From Bacteroidota bacterium (lineage in GTDB: Bacteria; Bacteroidota; Bacteroidia; Bacteroidales; Tannerellaceae), in contig JAEYVY010000017.1 of assembly GCA_023429375.1 (NCBI GenBank), forward strand, positions 15,200-79,199: 64,000 bases of DNA, given 5' to 3'. Positions within the stretch are counted from its first letter, which is position 1. The number at the start of each line of letters is the position of its first letter. The translations under genes and the position numbers were made by a program. Of the stretch, positions 43,898-53,441 are shown piece after piece. The notes under the pieces were generated by a model. The model was not told where the DNA came from and did not search any database. It worked only from the letters and a program-made list of their open reading frames with translations.

Positions 43898-45295
43898 ATG
43901 GAATGGAAAAAAAGGCATAGTTATTTTATTCAATGGTTCATAGGAATGGGAGACTTGATTGTATTAAATCTCCTGTTTTTCCTCGTATATGATTTTCTAG
44001 GCGAATACTATGCAGGGGCTATCAAGCCTGCTATGAGAGAAGTGATTCTGTTGTTGAACTTCTGCTATTTTTTCTCCTTGTATTTTGTACCAATACAGCT
44101 ACATCTATCGGTTGTTTTCATTGACAAAATCGTGCAACGCGCGTTTATGATGGTAACCATATTTGTGTTTTTCTTCGCGACCTGTTTGACCTTCCTGAAT
44201 ATTAGTCATTTATTATCTACTTTTCTGGTTGCCTATTATTTAGCGATTGTTGTTGCGTTCTCTTTTTGGCGGGTACTTGTCCGCATTTGCTTGAAGGCAT
44301 ACCGGAAGAAAGGATTTAATTCGAAAAATATTATCATCGTAGGTGCCGGTAAGAACGGTATGGAGATATATAAGGTTATGAAGAATGACCTTGCCTATGG
44401 TTTTCGTATCATGGGTTTTTTTGATGATAACATTTCATTGAAAAATGTTTTGCCTAATTATCTGGGACTGACTAGTGAGGTGGAATCGTTTGTGCTCGAA
44501 AACGATGTGGAGGAAATCTATTATACCTTGCCGGGCACGCAAGACGAGAAACTCATCCGGATGTTGAATTTCGCTGAAAAGAATATGATCCGCTTCTATA
44601 TCATTCCGGAATTTTATAGGAATGTAAAGAAGAGTCTGGTGATGGATGTGATCGAATCTATCCCCTTGCTTTCTGTTAGACGAGAACCCCTGCAAGCGGC
44701 ATATAACCGTTTCTTGAAACGTTGTTTTGATATCGTCTTTTCGTTGTGTGTACTTATTTTTATTTACCCAATACTGTATGTGGTTGTAGGTATATTGATA
44801 AAACTTTCGTCAAAAGGTCCAATCATCTTCAAACAGCAACGAACCGGCTTGTATGGTCATGACTTTCAATGTTATAAGTTCAGAACCATGCGCGTTAATG
44901 ATGACGCCGATGAGAAACAGGCAGAGAGAGATGATCCAAGAAAAACGAAGATTGGGGATTTCTTGCGAAGAACGAACTTGGATGAATTCCCTCAGTTTTT
45001 TAATGTTTTGATAGGGGATATGTCTGTTGTAGGACCTCGCCCTCATATGTTAAAGCATACGGAACTTTATTCCGCAATTATAGATAAATATATGGTACGC
45101 CATTTGGCAAAGCCTGGTGTGACCGGATGGGCACAGGTAACAGGGTATAGAGGCGAAACCAAAACCTTGGAACAAATGGAAGGACGCGTAAAAAGAGATG
45201 TATGGTATATTGAAAACTGGTCATTCTTCCTTGATTTAAAGATCATTGTGGTGACCGTCCTGAATATGTTTAAAGGCGAAAAGAATGCATATTAA
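43898..45295 (+). CDS. Polyprenyl-phosphate glycosyl-1-phosphate transferase (WcaJ/WbaP type)
   Basis: The N-terminal half holds about four membrane helices and a Rossmann-like CoA-binding domain (IIIVGAGKNGMEIYKVMK). The C-terminal part is the bacterial sugar transferase domain: KRCFDIVFSLCVLIFIYP hairpin, GPIIFKQQRTGLYGHDFQCYKFRTM, RRTNLDEFPQFFNVLIGDMSVVGPRPHM with the catalytic Asp-Glu, and KPGVTGWAQVTGYRGET. It starts capsule or exopolysaccharide synthesis by placing a sugar-1-phosphate, often glucose, on undecaprenyl phosphate. No other polysaccharide genes follow. Start chosen at MEWKKRHSYF because a promoter box covers the longer form. 465 residues. Confidence 0.94.
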   Translation: MEWKKRHSYFIQWFIGMGDLIVLNLLFFLVYDFLGEYYAGAIKPAMREVILLLNFCYFFSLYFVPIQLHLSVVFIDKIVQRAFMMVTIFVFFFATCLTFLNISHLLSTFLVAYYLAIVVAFSFWRVLVRICLKAYRKKGFNSKNIIIVGAGKNGMEIYKVMKNDLAYGFRIMGFFDDNISLKNVLPNYLGLTSEVESFVLENDVEEIYYTLPGTQDEKLIRMLNFAEKNMIRFYIIPEFYRNVKKSLVMDVIESIPLLSVRREPLQAAYNRFLKRCFDIVFSLCVLIFIYPILYVVVGILIKLSSKGPIIFKQQRTGLYGHDFQCYKFRTMRVNDDADEKQAERDDPRKTKIGDFLRRTNLDEFPQFFNVLIGDMSVVGPRPHMLKHTELYSAIIDKYMVRHLAKPGVTGWAQVTGYRGETKTLEQMEGRVKRDVWYIENWSFFLDLKIIVVTVLNMFKGEKNAY

Positions 45296-45350
45296 ACCGT
45301 TTTGATGCACACTTTCTTTATTTTTGTGTAACAAAAAAAAGAATTAATTG

Positions 45351-45358
45351 TATATTTG
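45351..45358 (+). promoter_or_regulatory. Candidate -7 box of ruvX, near-leaderless transcript
   Basis: TATATTTG followed by CACCCGTT and then the ruvX ATG at 45367. Only eight bases separate the box from the start codon, so the transcript would have little or no leader. Confidence 0.6.
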
Positions 45359-45366
45359 CACCCGTT

Positions 45367-45795
45367 ATGGGACGAATATTAGCCATTGATTATGGACGTA
45401 AAAGAAGCGGGCTCGCGGTGACAGACACCATGCAGATGATTGCAAATGGGCTGACAACACTTGCAAGTGCAGAGCTTGAGGCATTTTTGACTAACTATAT
45501 CAAAAAAGAGCCAGTTGATTTATTTGTGTTAGGACTACCTAAGCAAATGAATAACGAACCTTCTGAAAATATGAAGTACGTCGAACAGTTTGCAACGAGA
45601 CTGCGACGCCTATTCTCATCAATCCCTGTAGAATTTTATGACGAGCGTTTCACATCCGTACTTGCTCATAAAGCAATGTTGGAAGGTGGACTTAAAAAAC
45701 AACAAAGACAGAATAAAGCACTGGTAGACGAAATCAGTGCTGTTATCATACTACAATCATATCTGGAAAGTAAAAATTATCAATATAAACTATGA
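45367..45795 (+). CDS. ruvX: Holliday-junction resolvase-like nuclease RuvX (YqgF)
   Basis: A 142-residue RNase H-fold protein starting MGRILAIDYGRKRSGLAVTD, where the first aspartate is a metal ligand, with VLGLPKQMNNEPSE in the middle and DERFTSVLAHKAM and VDEISAVIILQSYLE toward the end supplying the other acidic residues. In E. coli it processes the 16S rRNA 5' end; in other bacteria a Holliday-junction resolvase activity is reported. The stop overlaps the def start as ATGA. Confidence 0.96.
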   Translation: MGRILAIDYGRKRSGLAVTDTMQMIANGLTTLASAELEAFLTNYIKKEPVDLFVLGLPKQMNNEPSENMKYVEQFATRLRRLFSSIPVEFYDERFTSVLAHKAMLEGGLKKQQRQNKALVDEISAVIILQSYLESKNYQYKL

Positions 45796-46349
45796 TTTTA
45801 CCAATATATCTTTACGGCCAACCCGTATTAAGAGGGAAAAATGAAGAGATAACTTCAGACTATCCGAATTTAAAAGAATTGGTTGCCAATATGTTCGAAA
45901 CCATGTATAATGCCGATGGAATCGGATTGGCAGCTCCTCAAGTTGGCCTGTCTATCAGACTGCTAATTATCGATGCCGATATCTTGTCTGACGATTTTCC
46001 TGAGTGTAAAGGATTTAAACGAGTAATGATAAACCCAAACATCACTGAACGAAGCGAAGAGCAGGTTTCAATGGAAGAAGGGTGTCTTAGTTTTCCGGGA
46101 CTACATGAGAAAGTGTCCCGCGCAAAAAGTATTCGCATTACTTACGTGGATGAAAACTTTGTTACGCATGAAGAAGAACTTCATGGGTTTGCTGCACGCG
46201 TAGCACAGCATGAATACGAACACCTGGAAGGAGGCATATTTATCGACAATATTTCACCCATTCGTAAACAGTTAAGTAAAGGAAAGCTTAATAATATTAT
46301 TAAGGGAACAGCACGTTGTGCCTATCGCACAAAAGGTGTTGGTAAATAA
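45792..46349 (+). CDS. def: Peptide deformylase
   Basis: A 185-residue metalloenzyme that removes the formyl group from new proteins. All three motifs are there: GIGLAAPQVG, EEGCLSFPG with the metal ligand C98, and QHEYEHLEG with H140, E141 and H144. The start overlaps ruvX by 4 bp (ATGA), so translation is coupled. The next gene starts 22 bp later. Confidence 0.98.
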   Translation: MILPIYLYGQPVLRGKNEEITSDYPNLKELVANMFETMYNADGIGLAAPQVGLSIRLLIIDADILSDDFPECKGFKRVMINPNITERSEEQVSMEEGCLSFPGLHEKVSRAKSIRITYVDENFVTHEEELHGFAARVAQHEYEHLEGGIFIDNISPIRKQLSKGKLNNIIKGTARCAYRTKGVGK

Positions 46350-46371
46350 TTAACTAATTAAATCAATCACT

Positions 46372-47919
46372 ATGACAGATTTAAGTAAAAGCATTCAGGA
46401 ACTGAGACATAAGAAAGAGGTTCTGAAAAAAGGCGGGGGAGACGCTGCCATCGAAAAACAAATCGCCATGGGCAAACTACCTGCCCGTGAACGAATTCTT
46501 TCTTTGTTGGATCCAGATTCTTTTCAGGAGTTCGATATGTTTGTCAAGCATGACGGACGTGACTTCGGGTTGGATAAAAAAGAATTTCCTGGTGACGGTG
46601 TAATTACCGGTACAGGAACTATTCATGGATCTCCTGTTTGTATTTATGCGCAAGACTTTACGGTAGCCGGAGGATCACTTGGTCTTAATCATGCCCGTAA
46701 AATCACGAAAATTATGGACCATGCGTTGAAGATGAAGTGTCCAGTAATCGGTATCAATGACTCGGGTGGTGCACGTATCCAAGAAGGCGTAGGTGCTCTT
46801 GCCGGCTATGGCGAAATATTCTATCGCAATACGATCGCTTCCGGTGTTATCCCACAAATTTCGTTGATACTTGGTCCTTGTGCCGGTGGAGCCGTGTACT
46901 CGCCAGCCTTGACCGATTTCGTGTTTGTCGTTGAAAATGTGTCTAAAATGTTTATTACCGGTCCTAATGTAATTAAGACCGTATTAGGCGAAGATGTATC
47001 AATGGAAGAACTCGGCGGTGCACGTGTGCATGCTGAAATTACCGGAAATGCTCATTTCTATGCAAAAACAGAAAAAGAATGTTTTGAGCAAGTTAAGAAA
47101 TTGATCAGCTTGATTCCGGCTAATAATTCGACAAAGGCTCCTGCTTTAGCTAAGCAAGAACCTGCAACTAAGTTGAACATCGAAGAGATAGTTCCGGTAG
47201 ATCCGAAACAACCATATGATGTGCGCGATGTAATCAGATGTATTGCTGATGATTCAGCATTCCTGGAAGTTCAAGAGCTTTGGGCTGCCAATATCGTTAT
47301 CGGATTTGGACGCATTGGCGGTGAAACGGTTGGTTTCGTAGCTAACCAAGCTATGGTGCTTGCCGGTGTATTGGATTGTGACAGCGCTGACAAAGCAGCC
47401 CGCTTTATTCGTTTCTGTGATTCCTTTAATATACCTATCGTAACTTTAGAAGATATGCCGGGTTATTTGCCGGGTATCGATCAGGAGCATGCCGGTGTGA
47501 TCCGTCATGGAGCTAAAGTGCTTTATGCATACTCTGAAGCTACTGTGCCTAAGATTACGATCATCTTACGTAAAGCATATGGTGGAGGTTATATCGCCAT
47601 GAATTCACGCCACTTAGGTGCTGATTTTGTGTTTGCATGGCCAACTGCCGAAATTGCGGTAATGGGACCTGAAGGAGCTGCTAACATCATCTTCCGTAAA
47701 GAGATTGATGAAGCAGAAGATCAGAATGCTATGCGCGAGGAAAAGGTGAAAGAGTATATTGAGAAATTTGCCAACCCATATGTTGCTGCTTCAAAAGGAT
47801 TTATTGATGCAGTAATCGAACCGAAGGAAACCCGTTCAATTTTGTTACATGCCTTGAAGTTGTCTGCACTGAAAGAAGAAAGCAGACCAGCTAAAAAGCA
47901 TGGGTTACCTCCATTTTAA
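46372..47919 (+). CDS. Acyl-CoA carboxylase/decarboxylase carboxyltransferase subunit (MmdA/PccB-like)
   Basis: A 515-residue crotonase-fold protein with two carboxyltransferase halves. Motifs are PVIGINDSGGARIQEGVGALAGYGEIFYRN, GGAVYSPALTDF in the first half and PIVTLEDMPGYLPGIDQEHAGVIRHGAKVLYAY, KAYGGGYIAMNSRHLGAD and GPEGAANIIF in the second. Such subunits move a carboxyl group between biotin and propionyl-/methylmalonyl-CoA. In Bacteroidales this is usually part of methylmalonyl-CoA decarboxylation in the succinate-to-propionate route. The biotin carrier follows 19 bp later, but no membrane beta or gamma subunit and no biotin carboxylase is adjacent, so direction of the reaction is inferred. 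Confidence 0.93.
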   Translation: MTDLSKSIQELRHKKEVLKKGGGDAAIEKQIAMGKLPARERILSLLDPDSFQEFDMFVKHDGRDFGLDKKEFPGDGVITGTGTIHGSPVCIYAQDFTVAGGSLGLNHARKITKIMDHALKMKCPVIGINDSGGARIQEGVGALAGYGEIFYRNTIASGVIPQISLILGPCAGGAVYSPALTDFVFVVENVSKMFITGPNVIKTVLGEDVSMEELGGARVHAEITGNAHFYAKTEKECFEQVKKLISLIPANNSTKAPALAKQEPATKLNIEEIVPVDPKQPYDVRDVIRCIADDSAFLEVQELWAANIVIGFGRIGGETVGFVANQAMVLAGVLDCDSADKAARFIRFCDSFNIPIVTLEDMPGYLPGIDQEHAGVIRHGAKVLYAYSEATVPKITIILRKAYGGGYIAMNSRHLGADFVFAWPTAEIAVMGPEGAANIIFRKEIDEAEDQNAMREEKVKEYIEKFANPYVAASKGFIDAVIEPKETRSILLHALKLSALKEESRPAKKHGLPPF

Positions 47920-47938
47920 TCATCAAAATTCGGGATAG

Positions 47939-48262
47939 ATGGAAAATAAGAATACAGAATATGTGGATTTCGTTGTAACGGCCAGTAAGTACAAGACGAC
48001 GCTGACGAAGAAATACCTGGAACGTAAAGAGTGGCAACCGGTTCAACCCGGAGAGGTGAATTCTCACCTGCCCGGTACGATTATTGAAGTACTGGTGAAC
48101 GAAGGTGATCAGGTGGAAAAAGGACAGTTGCTTTGTATCCATGAAGCCATGAAAATGTTGAACAGAATAGTAGCACCCCAAACCGGTGTTATCAGTAAAG
48201 TCAACGTAAAAGTGGGTGATCGTATAGCAAAAAACCATTTGATGGTCAAAATTGAATCATAA
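47939..48262 (+). CDS. Biotin carboxyl carrier protein of the acyl-CoA carboxylase/decarboxylase
   Basis: A 107-residue protein whose last 75 residues are a biotinyl domain with the biotinylation lysine K72 in HEAMKML and the hinge PGTIIEVLVNEGDQVEKGQ. The N-terminal 35 residues (YVDFVVTASKYKTTLTKKYLERKEW) form a short docking segment rather than the proline/alanine-rich linker of many carriers. It serves the carboxyltransferase encoded just upstream. Confidence 0.93.
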   Translation: MENKNTEYVDFVVTASKYKTTLTKKYLERKEWQPVQPGEVNSHLPGTIIEVLVNEGDQVEKGQLLCIHEAMKMLNRIVAPQTGVISKVNVKVGDRIAKNHLMVKIES

Positions 48263-48276
48263 TAAGATAAATTACT

Positions 48277-48284
48277 TATTTTTG
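48277..48284 (+). promoter_or_regulatory. Candidate -7 box of the TPR protein gene
   Basis: TATTTTTG followed by C, 20 bp ahead of the ATG at 48305. A TTG lies 22 bp further up, slightly beyond the usual spacing. Confidence 0.4.
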
Positions 48285-48304
48285 CCTTTCAAGATTTAGA
48301 TCAG

Positions 48305-50407
48305 ATGATAAGAAAGGCAATATTTTCAATTTTACTATTGATATTTTCACTTTTGGCTTTTGCGCAGATCAATACGGATAGAGTGCTAACCATAGGTCGT
48401 AATGCCCTTTATTTTGAAGATTATGTACTGTCAATACAGTATTTTAATCAGGTAATAAAAGCAAAACCATGGATGGCTGAACCGTATTTTTATCGTGCCG
48501 TTGCTAAAGTGAACCTGGATGATTTTAAGGGGGCCGAGGAAGACTGTACTTTATGTCTTCAGCGGAACCCCTTTTTAGTTCAAGCTTATTTTGCACGAGG
48601 TATTGCCCGTCAAAGCCAGGAGAATTACAAGGAAGCTATTGCTGACTATGCAAAAGGGTTGGAACTGAAGCCGGGTGATAGGCAAATGTTGGTGAATATG
48701 GCTGTTGCCTATATTCAAAATAAAGACTACGACGGTGCCGAAAAGGTATTTGAAACCCTAATTGATGCATATCCAAAGTATGCCATGAATTATATGACAC
48801 GCGGAGCTATGTATCTTGAAAAAGGAGATACAATCCGTGCGTTGGAAGATTATAATAAATCTATAGAGCTTGATCCTTATTATGCACCTAATTATGGCAA
48901 CAGAGCGCTGGTGTATTATCAGATGAACAAATTGGATGAAGCCTATGCTGATTTGAATGAAGCTATACGCTTGAATACAAGAGAAAGCGGCTATTATATC
49001 AATAGAGGCCTTGTGCGTTATCAAAAGAATGACCTGCGCGGAGCAATGGCCGACTATGATCAGGTGGTTTCGATGGATAGCCGCAACTTGATTGCCCGAT
49101 TTAACAGAGGTCTACTTCGTGCGCAAGTAGGGGATAACAACCGGGCTATTGAAGATTTCGATGTGGTAATTGAATTAGAACCGGATAACTACATCGCTTA
49201 CTATAACCGTGCTTTGTTGAGGCTTGAAACAGGAGATAATTACGGTGCAATCCAAGATATGGATGTTGTGCTTGGCAATTATCCGAACTTCATTGCCGGA
49301 TACTATAGCCGGGCCGAAGCAAAACGTAAAATACGTGACTTTGCCGGAGCTGACAGGGATGTATGGACGGCTTACCAGAAAGAACAAGGCACAGCTACAC
49401 AATCATCGTCAACTGCTACTGCTAGCACAGGTACCAAGAAATCGAATAATGACGATGAGGAAAATACACGTGAGCAATCGGATAACAACATTAACAAGTT
49501 TAATCGCCTAGTTGTCTACGACAAAGAGGAAGAGCGTAAGAGTAAATACCAAAGCGAGGTACGCGGACGTGTTCAGGATAAGAATGTGCGCGTTGATATC
49601 GAACCTCAGTTTGTGTTGACGTATTATGAAAAGCCGGATCAAGTGAAAACGCTTGTTTACTATGACAAGATGGTAGAAGCTTACAATAACAGCAGGCGTC
49701 TTCCTATGTTGTTGAGGTTGACCAATCAGGAAGCTGCACTTAACGAGCTTCAAGTAGAGCAGCATTTTGCTTCGATCGATAACTATTCGGCAAAGATTGA
49801 TAAGAATCCGTCTGACGCCAATCTCTTTTTCGGACGCGCAATGGATTATATGTTGGTTCAGGACTTCAGCGAAGCTATCCAAGACTTTGATAAGGTAATC
49901 TCGTTGGATCCGTCATTCGTAATGGCTTATTTCAACCGTGCGATTGTGCGTTACAAGCAGTTGGAATATGACCTTTCGAATACATCTGATCAGGAAGATA
50001 TCTCTATGCTGGATAGGCAGTTGAATGTGGGTGTTCCGTTTAGTTCACAGGCTGCTTCTGCGAATAAAATAACTACGCAGTCCGGTTTTAAAGATAGCAA
50101 ACGGGCTTATGAACATGAAATGATCGTTCGCGACTATGATATGGTGATCCGATTGAATCCTGATTTTATCTATGCTTACTTTAACCGCGGAAACCTGCGT
50201 TGTTCGCAAAAGGATTTCAGAGCGGCCATTCAGGATTACAATGAAGCAATCAAGCGCGACCCTGATTTTGCTGAAGCCTACTTCAATCGCGGATTGGCCA
50301 GATTGTCATTGGGTGATACGGAAAGAGGCATAGCGGATTTGAGTAAAGCAGGAGAGCTAGGCATCATAAATGCTTATAATATAATCAAACGAATGACAAG
50401 CAATTGA
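48305..50407 (+). CDS. Exported tetratricopeptide-repeat protein
   Basis: A signal peptide (ending near LLAFAQ, residue 21) precedes two blocks of TPR units, about residues 25-370 and 500-695, each unit with the A-YFNRA / D-YNKAI pattern (e.g. AYYNRALLRLETGDNYGAIQDMD, AYFNRGLARLSLGDTERGIADL). Between them is a polar, serine/threonine- and acid-rich linker (about 375-410) and a non-repeat stretch. TPRs bind partner proteins; in Bacteroidetes such proteins are found in envelope assemblies, but no partner is indicated here. It stands between the biotin carrier and thrS. Confidence 0.9.
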   Translation: MIRKAIFSILLLIFSLLAFAQINTDRVLTIGRNALYFEDYVLSIQYFNQVIKAKPWMAEPYFYRAVAKVNLDDFKGAEEDCTLCLQRNPFLVQAYFARGIARQSQENYKEAIADYAKGLELKPGDRQMLVNMAVAYIQNKDYDGAEKVFETLIDAYPKYAMNYMTRGAMYLEKGDTIRALEDYNKSIELDPYYAPNYGNRALVYYQMNKLDEAYADLNEAIRLNTRESGYYINRGLVRYQKNDLRGAMADYDQVVSMDSRNLIARFNRGLLRAQVGDNNRAIEDFDVVIELEPDNYIAYYNRALLRLETGDNYGAIQDMDVVLGNYPNFIAGYYSRAEAKRKIRDFAGADRDVWTAYQKEQGTATQSSSTATASTGTKKSNNDDEENTREQSDNNINKFNRLVVYDKEEERKSKYQSEVRGRVQDKNVRVDIEPQFVLTYYEKPDQVKTLVYYDKMVEAYNNSRRLPMLLRLTNQEAALNELQVEQHFASIDNYSAKIDKNPSDANLFFGRAMDYMLVQDFSEAIQDFDKVISLDPSFVMAYFNRAIVRYKQLEYDLSNTSDQEDISMLDRQLNVGVPFSSQAASANKITTQSGFKDSKRAYEHEMIVRDYDMVIRLNPDFIYAYFNRGNLRCSQKDFRAAIQDYNEAIKRDPDFAEAYFNRGLARLSLGDTERGIADLSKAGELGIINAYNIIKRMTSN

Positions 50408-50448
50408 TTTTTTTACTGACTAAAAGTCTTTATTTTGTAAAAGAATCG

Positions 50449-50456
50449 TAAATTTG
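50449..50456 (+). promoter_or_regulatory. Candidate -7 box of thrS-infC-rpmI-rplT
   Basis: TAAATTTG followed by CACG, 33 bp ahead of the thrS ATG. The short leader leaves no room for a T-box or a large ThrS-binding operator. Confidence 0.55.
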
Positions 50457-50489
50457 CACGTTGAAATTAAGTAATATAGCTGACACAAT

Positions 50490-52445
50490 ATGATTAAGAT
50501 TACATTTCCGGATAATTCCGTAAGAGAATATGCTGCAGGGACTACAGCTATGCAAATTGCAGAGAGTATCAGCTCCCGTTTGGCGCAGGATGTTTTGGCT
50601 GCAAGTGTAAATGGTGAAATTTGGGATCTTACCCGTCCAATAACACAAGATGCCACGGTAAAATTATTCAAATGGGAAGACGAAGAAGGTAAACATGCTT
50701 TCTGGCATTCAAGTGCTCACTTGATGGCTGAAGCATTACAAATACTTTATCCGGGTGTAAAATTCGGAATCGGTCCTGCTATCGAAAACGGATTCTATTA
50801 TGATGTAGACCCAGGAGAAGGAGTAACTATTAAAGAAGGCGATTTTCCGGCTATCGAAACTAAGATGTTGGAACTGGTAGCAAAGAAGGAAGAAATTCGT
50901 CGTGCAGAAATATCTAAAGCAGATGCTTTGAAGATGTTTGGTGACAGAGGAGAGGTTTATAAAACCGAGCTGATCAGCGAACTCGAAGATGGTAAGATTA
51001 CGACCTATACGCAAGGAGAATTCACAGACTTATGTCGTGGCCCTCACTTGCCTAATACATCATATCTGAAGGCGGTAAAGATTTTAAGTGTTGCCGGAGC
51101 TTATTGGCGTGGCGACGAAAAAAGAAAACAATTAGTACGTCTTTACGGTATCACTTTCCCCAAAAAGAAAATGCTGGATGAATACCTGGAACTGCTCGAA
51201 GAAGCAAAGAAAAGGGATCACCGCAAGATTGGTAAAGAGCTTGAGTTATTTACATTCTCTGCCGCTGTTGGAGCAGGGCTACCTTTGTGGTTGCCTCGTG
51301 GTACACAGTTAAGACTCAAGCTGGAAGATTTCTTGAAAAGAATTCAAAAGAAATATGGCTATCAACAAGTCATCACTCCACATATCGGAGCTAAACAATT
51401 ATATGTAACCTCTGGTCACTATGCAAAGTATGGCAAAGACTCATTCCAGCCCATCCATACTCCACAAGAAGGAGAAGAGTTCTTGTTAAAGCCTATGAAC
51501 TGTCCTCACCACTGTGAGATATATAAAGCATTCCCACGTTCTTATAAGGATTTGCCCGTTCGTTTTGCAGAATTCGGTACGGTTTACCGTTATGAGCAAA
51601 GTGGTGAATTGCATGGATTGACTCGAGTACGTGGATTTACGCAAGATGATGCGCACTTGTTCTGTCGTCCGGATCAGCTAAAGGAAGAGTTCCTTAAGGT
51701 AATGGATATTATCTTCATCATCTTCAAAGCGCTCGATTTTGAAAACTTTGAAGCTCAGATTTCATTGCGTGACCCTGAAAACAAAGAAAAATATATCGGT
51801 ACGGATGAAAACTGGGATAAAGCTGAACAAGCTATTGTTGAAGCATGCCAGGAAAAAGGACTAAAAGCGCGTATCGAATTAGGTGAGGCTGCATTCTATG
51901 GTCCTAAGCTTGACTTTATGGTGAAAGATGCCCTAGGTAGAAGATGGCAGTTAGGAACGATTCAGGTAGACTATAACCTGCCCGAACGCTTCGAGCTTGA
52001 ATATACAGGAGAAGACAATAAGAAACATCGTCCGGTGATGATTCACCGTGCTCCATTCGGATCTATGGAACGTTTTGTTGCTGTTCTTATCGAACATACA
52101 GGAGGTAAGTTCCCATTATGGTTGACGCCTGATCAAGTATGTATATTACCAGTCAGCGAAAAGTTCAACGACTATGCATGGGAAGTAGCCAAAGAGTTAC
52201 AGAATATGGATATTCGTGTGCTTGTTGATGATCGTAATGAAAAAGTAGGACGTAAAATTCGTGATAACGAAATGAAAAGAATACCTTATATGCTGATTGT
52301 TGGTGAGAAAGAAGCAGAAAAAGGTGAAGTTTCGGTAAGAAAACAGGGAGAAGGTGATAAAGGTTCGATGAAAATTGCTACCTTTGCAAATCTTTTGTGC
52401 GAAGAAGTAGAGAGTATGATGAATCGTTGGCAAAATACAAATTAA
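50490..52445 (+). CDS. thrS: Threonyl-tRNA synthetase
   Basis: All domains of a full-length ThrRS are present in 651 residues: N-terminal TGS domain (1-62), editing domain with HSSAHLMAEAL and the late zinc/histidine residues, class II core with PMNCPHHCEIYK, motif 2 in RFAEFGTVYRYEQSGELHGLTRVRGFTQDDAH, motif 3 in HRAPFGSMERFVAVLIEH, and the anticodon-binding domain from about 545. It charges tRNA-Thr. It heads the conserved thrS-infC-rpmI-rplT cluster. Confidence 0.98.
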   Translation: MIKITFPDNSVREYAAGTTAMQIAESISSRLAQDVLAASVNGEIWDLTRPITQDATVKLFKWEDEEGKHAFWHSSAHLMAEALQILYPGVKFGIGPAIENGFYYDVDPGEGVTIKEGDFPAIETKMLELVAKKEEIRRAEISKADALKMFGDRGEVYKTELISELEDGKITTYTQGEFTDLCRGPHLPNTSYLKAVKILSVAGAYWRGDEKRKQLVRLYGITFPKKKMLDEYLELLEEAKKRDHRKIGKELELFTFSAAVGAGLPLWLPRGTQLRLKLEDFLKRIQKKYGYQQVITPHIGAKQLYVTSGHYAKYGKDSFQPIHTPQEGEEFLLKPMNCPHHCEIYKAFPRSYKDLPVRFAEFGTVYRYEQSGELHGLTRVRGFTQDDAHLFCRPDQLKEEFLKVMDIIFIIFKALDFENFEAQISLRDPENKEKYIGTDENWDKAEQAIVEACQEKGLKARIELGEAAFYGPKLDFMVKDALGRRWQLGTIQVDYNLPERFELEYTGEDNKKHRPVMIHRAPFGSMERFVAVLIEHTGGKFPLWLTPDQVCILPVSEKFNDYAWEVAKELQNMDIRVLVDDRNEKVGRKIRDNEMKRIPYMLIVGEKEAEKGEVSVRKQGEGDKGSMKIATFANLLCEEVESMMNRWQNTN

Positions 52446-52474
52446 ATATAATACAGGAGAATAAAGCTTTTTGA

Positions 52475-53089
52475 ATGAAGAATGACGGCTTAAAAGAACA
52501 GTACAGAATTAACGAACGAATTAAGGTTCGTGAGGTCCGCTTGGTTGGCGACAATGTGGAAAATGGAGTTTATCCAATCGCTCAAGCATTAAAAATCGCA
52601 GAAGACCTAGGTTTGGATTTGGTTGAGATTTCACCTAATGCTGCTCCCCCTGTTTGTAGAGTAACCGATTATCAGAAATTTGTTTATCAGCTAAAGAAAC
52701 GGCAGAAAGAGCAAAAAGCCAAATCAGTTAAGGTAGTAGTTAAGGAAATCCGATTTGGACCACAAACAGACGATCATGACTACAATTTTAAATTGAAGCA
52801 TGCGAAAGGATTCTTAGAAGAAGGAGCGAAGGTAAAAGCTTACGTATTCTTTAAAGGACGTTCAATCTTATTCAAAGAGCAAGGTGAAGTATTATTATTG
52901 CGTTTTGCTAATGATTTGGAAGATTACGGTAAAGTAGAACAACTACCTGTGTTGGAAGGGAAAAGAATGATTATCATGTTAACTCCTAAAAAGACAGGTG
53001 CAGCTGCTCCAAAACCCGTTAAAAAGGTTGTTACAACGACTCCTGCAGCAAAGGAAAAAGGTGAAGAACCAGAGAATGAAAAAGAATAA
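52475..53089 (+). CDS. infC: Translation initiation factor IF-3
   Basis: A 204-residue IF-3. The N domain (YRINERIKVREVRLVGDNVENGVYPI, LDLVEISPNAAPPVCRVTDYQKF) is joined by a basic linker to the C domain (VVVKEIRFGPQTDDHDYNFKLKHAKGFLEEGAKVKAYVFFKGR). The last 30 residues are a lysine/proline/glutamate tail (APKPVKKVV..., EKGEEPENEKE) beyond the usual end, as often seen in Bacteroidetes. The start is ATG at 52475, unlike the ATT of enteric infC. Confidence 0.97.
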   Translation: MKNDGLKEQYRINERIKVREVRLVGDNVENGVYPIAQALKIAEDLGLDLVEISPNAAPPVCRVTDYQKFVYQLKKRQKEQKAKSVKVVVKEIRFGPQTDDHDYNFKLKHAKGFLEEGAKVKAYVFFKGRSILFKEQGEVLLLRFANDLEDYGKVEQLPVLEGKRMIIMLTPKKTGAAAPKPVKKVVTTTPAAKEKGEEPENEKE

Positions 53090-53145
53090 ATTGACCTGAG
53101 AAGGTTGTTTATATATATTGTATAATAATTAAATATAATTGGAAA

Positions 53146-53343
53146 ATGCCTAAGATGAAGACTAATTCCGGTGCCAAAAAGAGGTTTGCCCTTACCGGAA
53201 CAGGTAAAATCAAAAGAAAACATGCTTTTAAAAGTCACATTTTAACAAAGAAGACGAAGAAGCAAAAGAGAAATCTTACTCACACAGGTTTAGTAAACAC
53301 TGTAGATGTAAACAACGTTAAGTTGCTTCTTGGTTTAAAGTAA
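53146..53343 (+). CDS. rpmI: 50S ribosomal protein L35
   Basis: A 65-residue basic protein beginning MPKMKTNSGAKKRFALTGTGKIKR with the family block KRKHAFKSHILTKKTKKQKRNLTH. It lies between infC and rplT as in most bacteria, 56 bp after infC. Confidence 0.98.
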   Translation: MPKMKTNSGAKKRFALTGTGKIKRKHAFKSHILTKKTKKQKRNLTHTGLVNTVDVNNVKLLLGLK

Positions 53344-53441
53344 AATTATTAGTTAGTTTTTTTTTGATTTTTATTAACCGAATGTTTTAGCAAAAAAGTT
53401 CATCAGTTGATGGCGCTAACGTTCAAAAACAGATTAGTATT

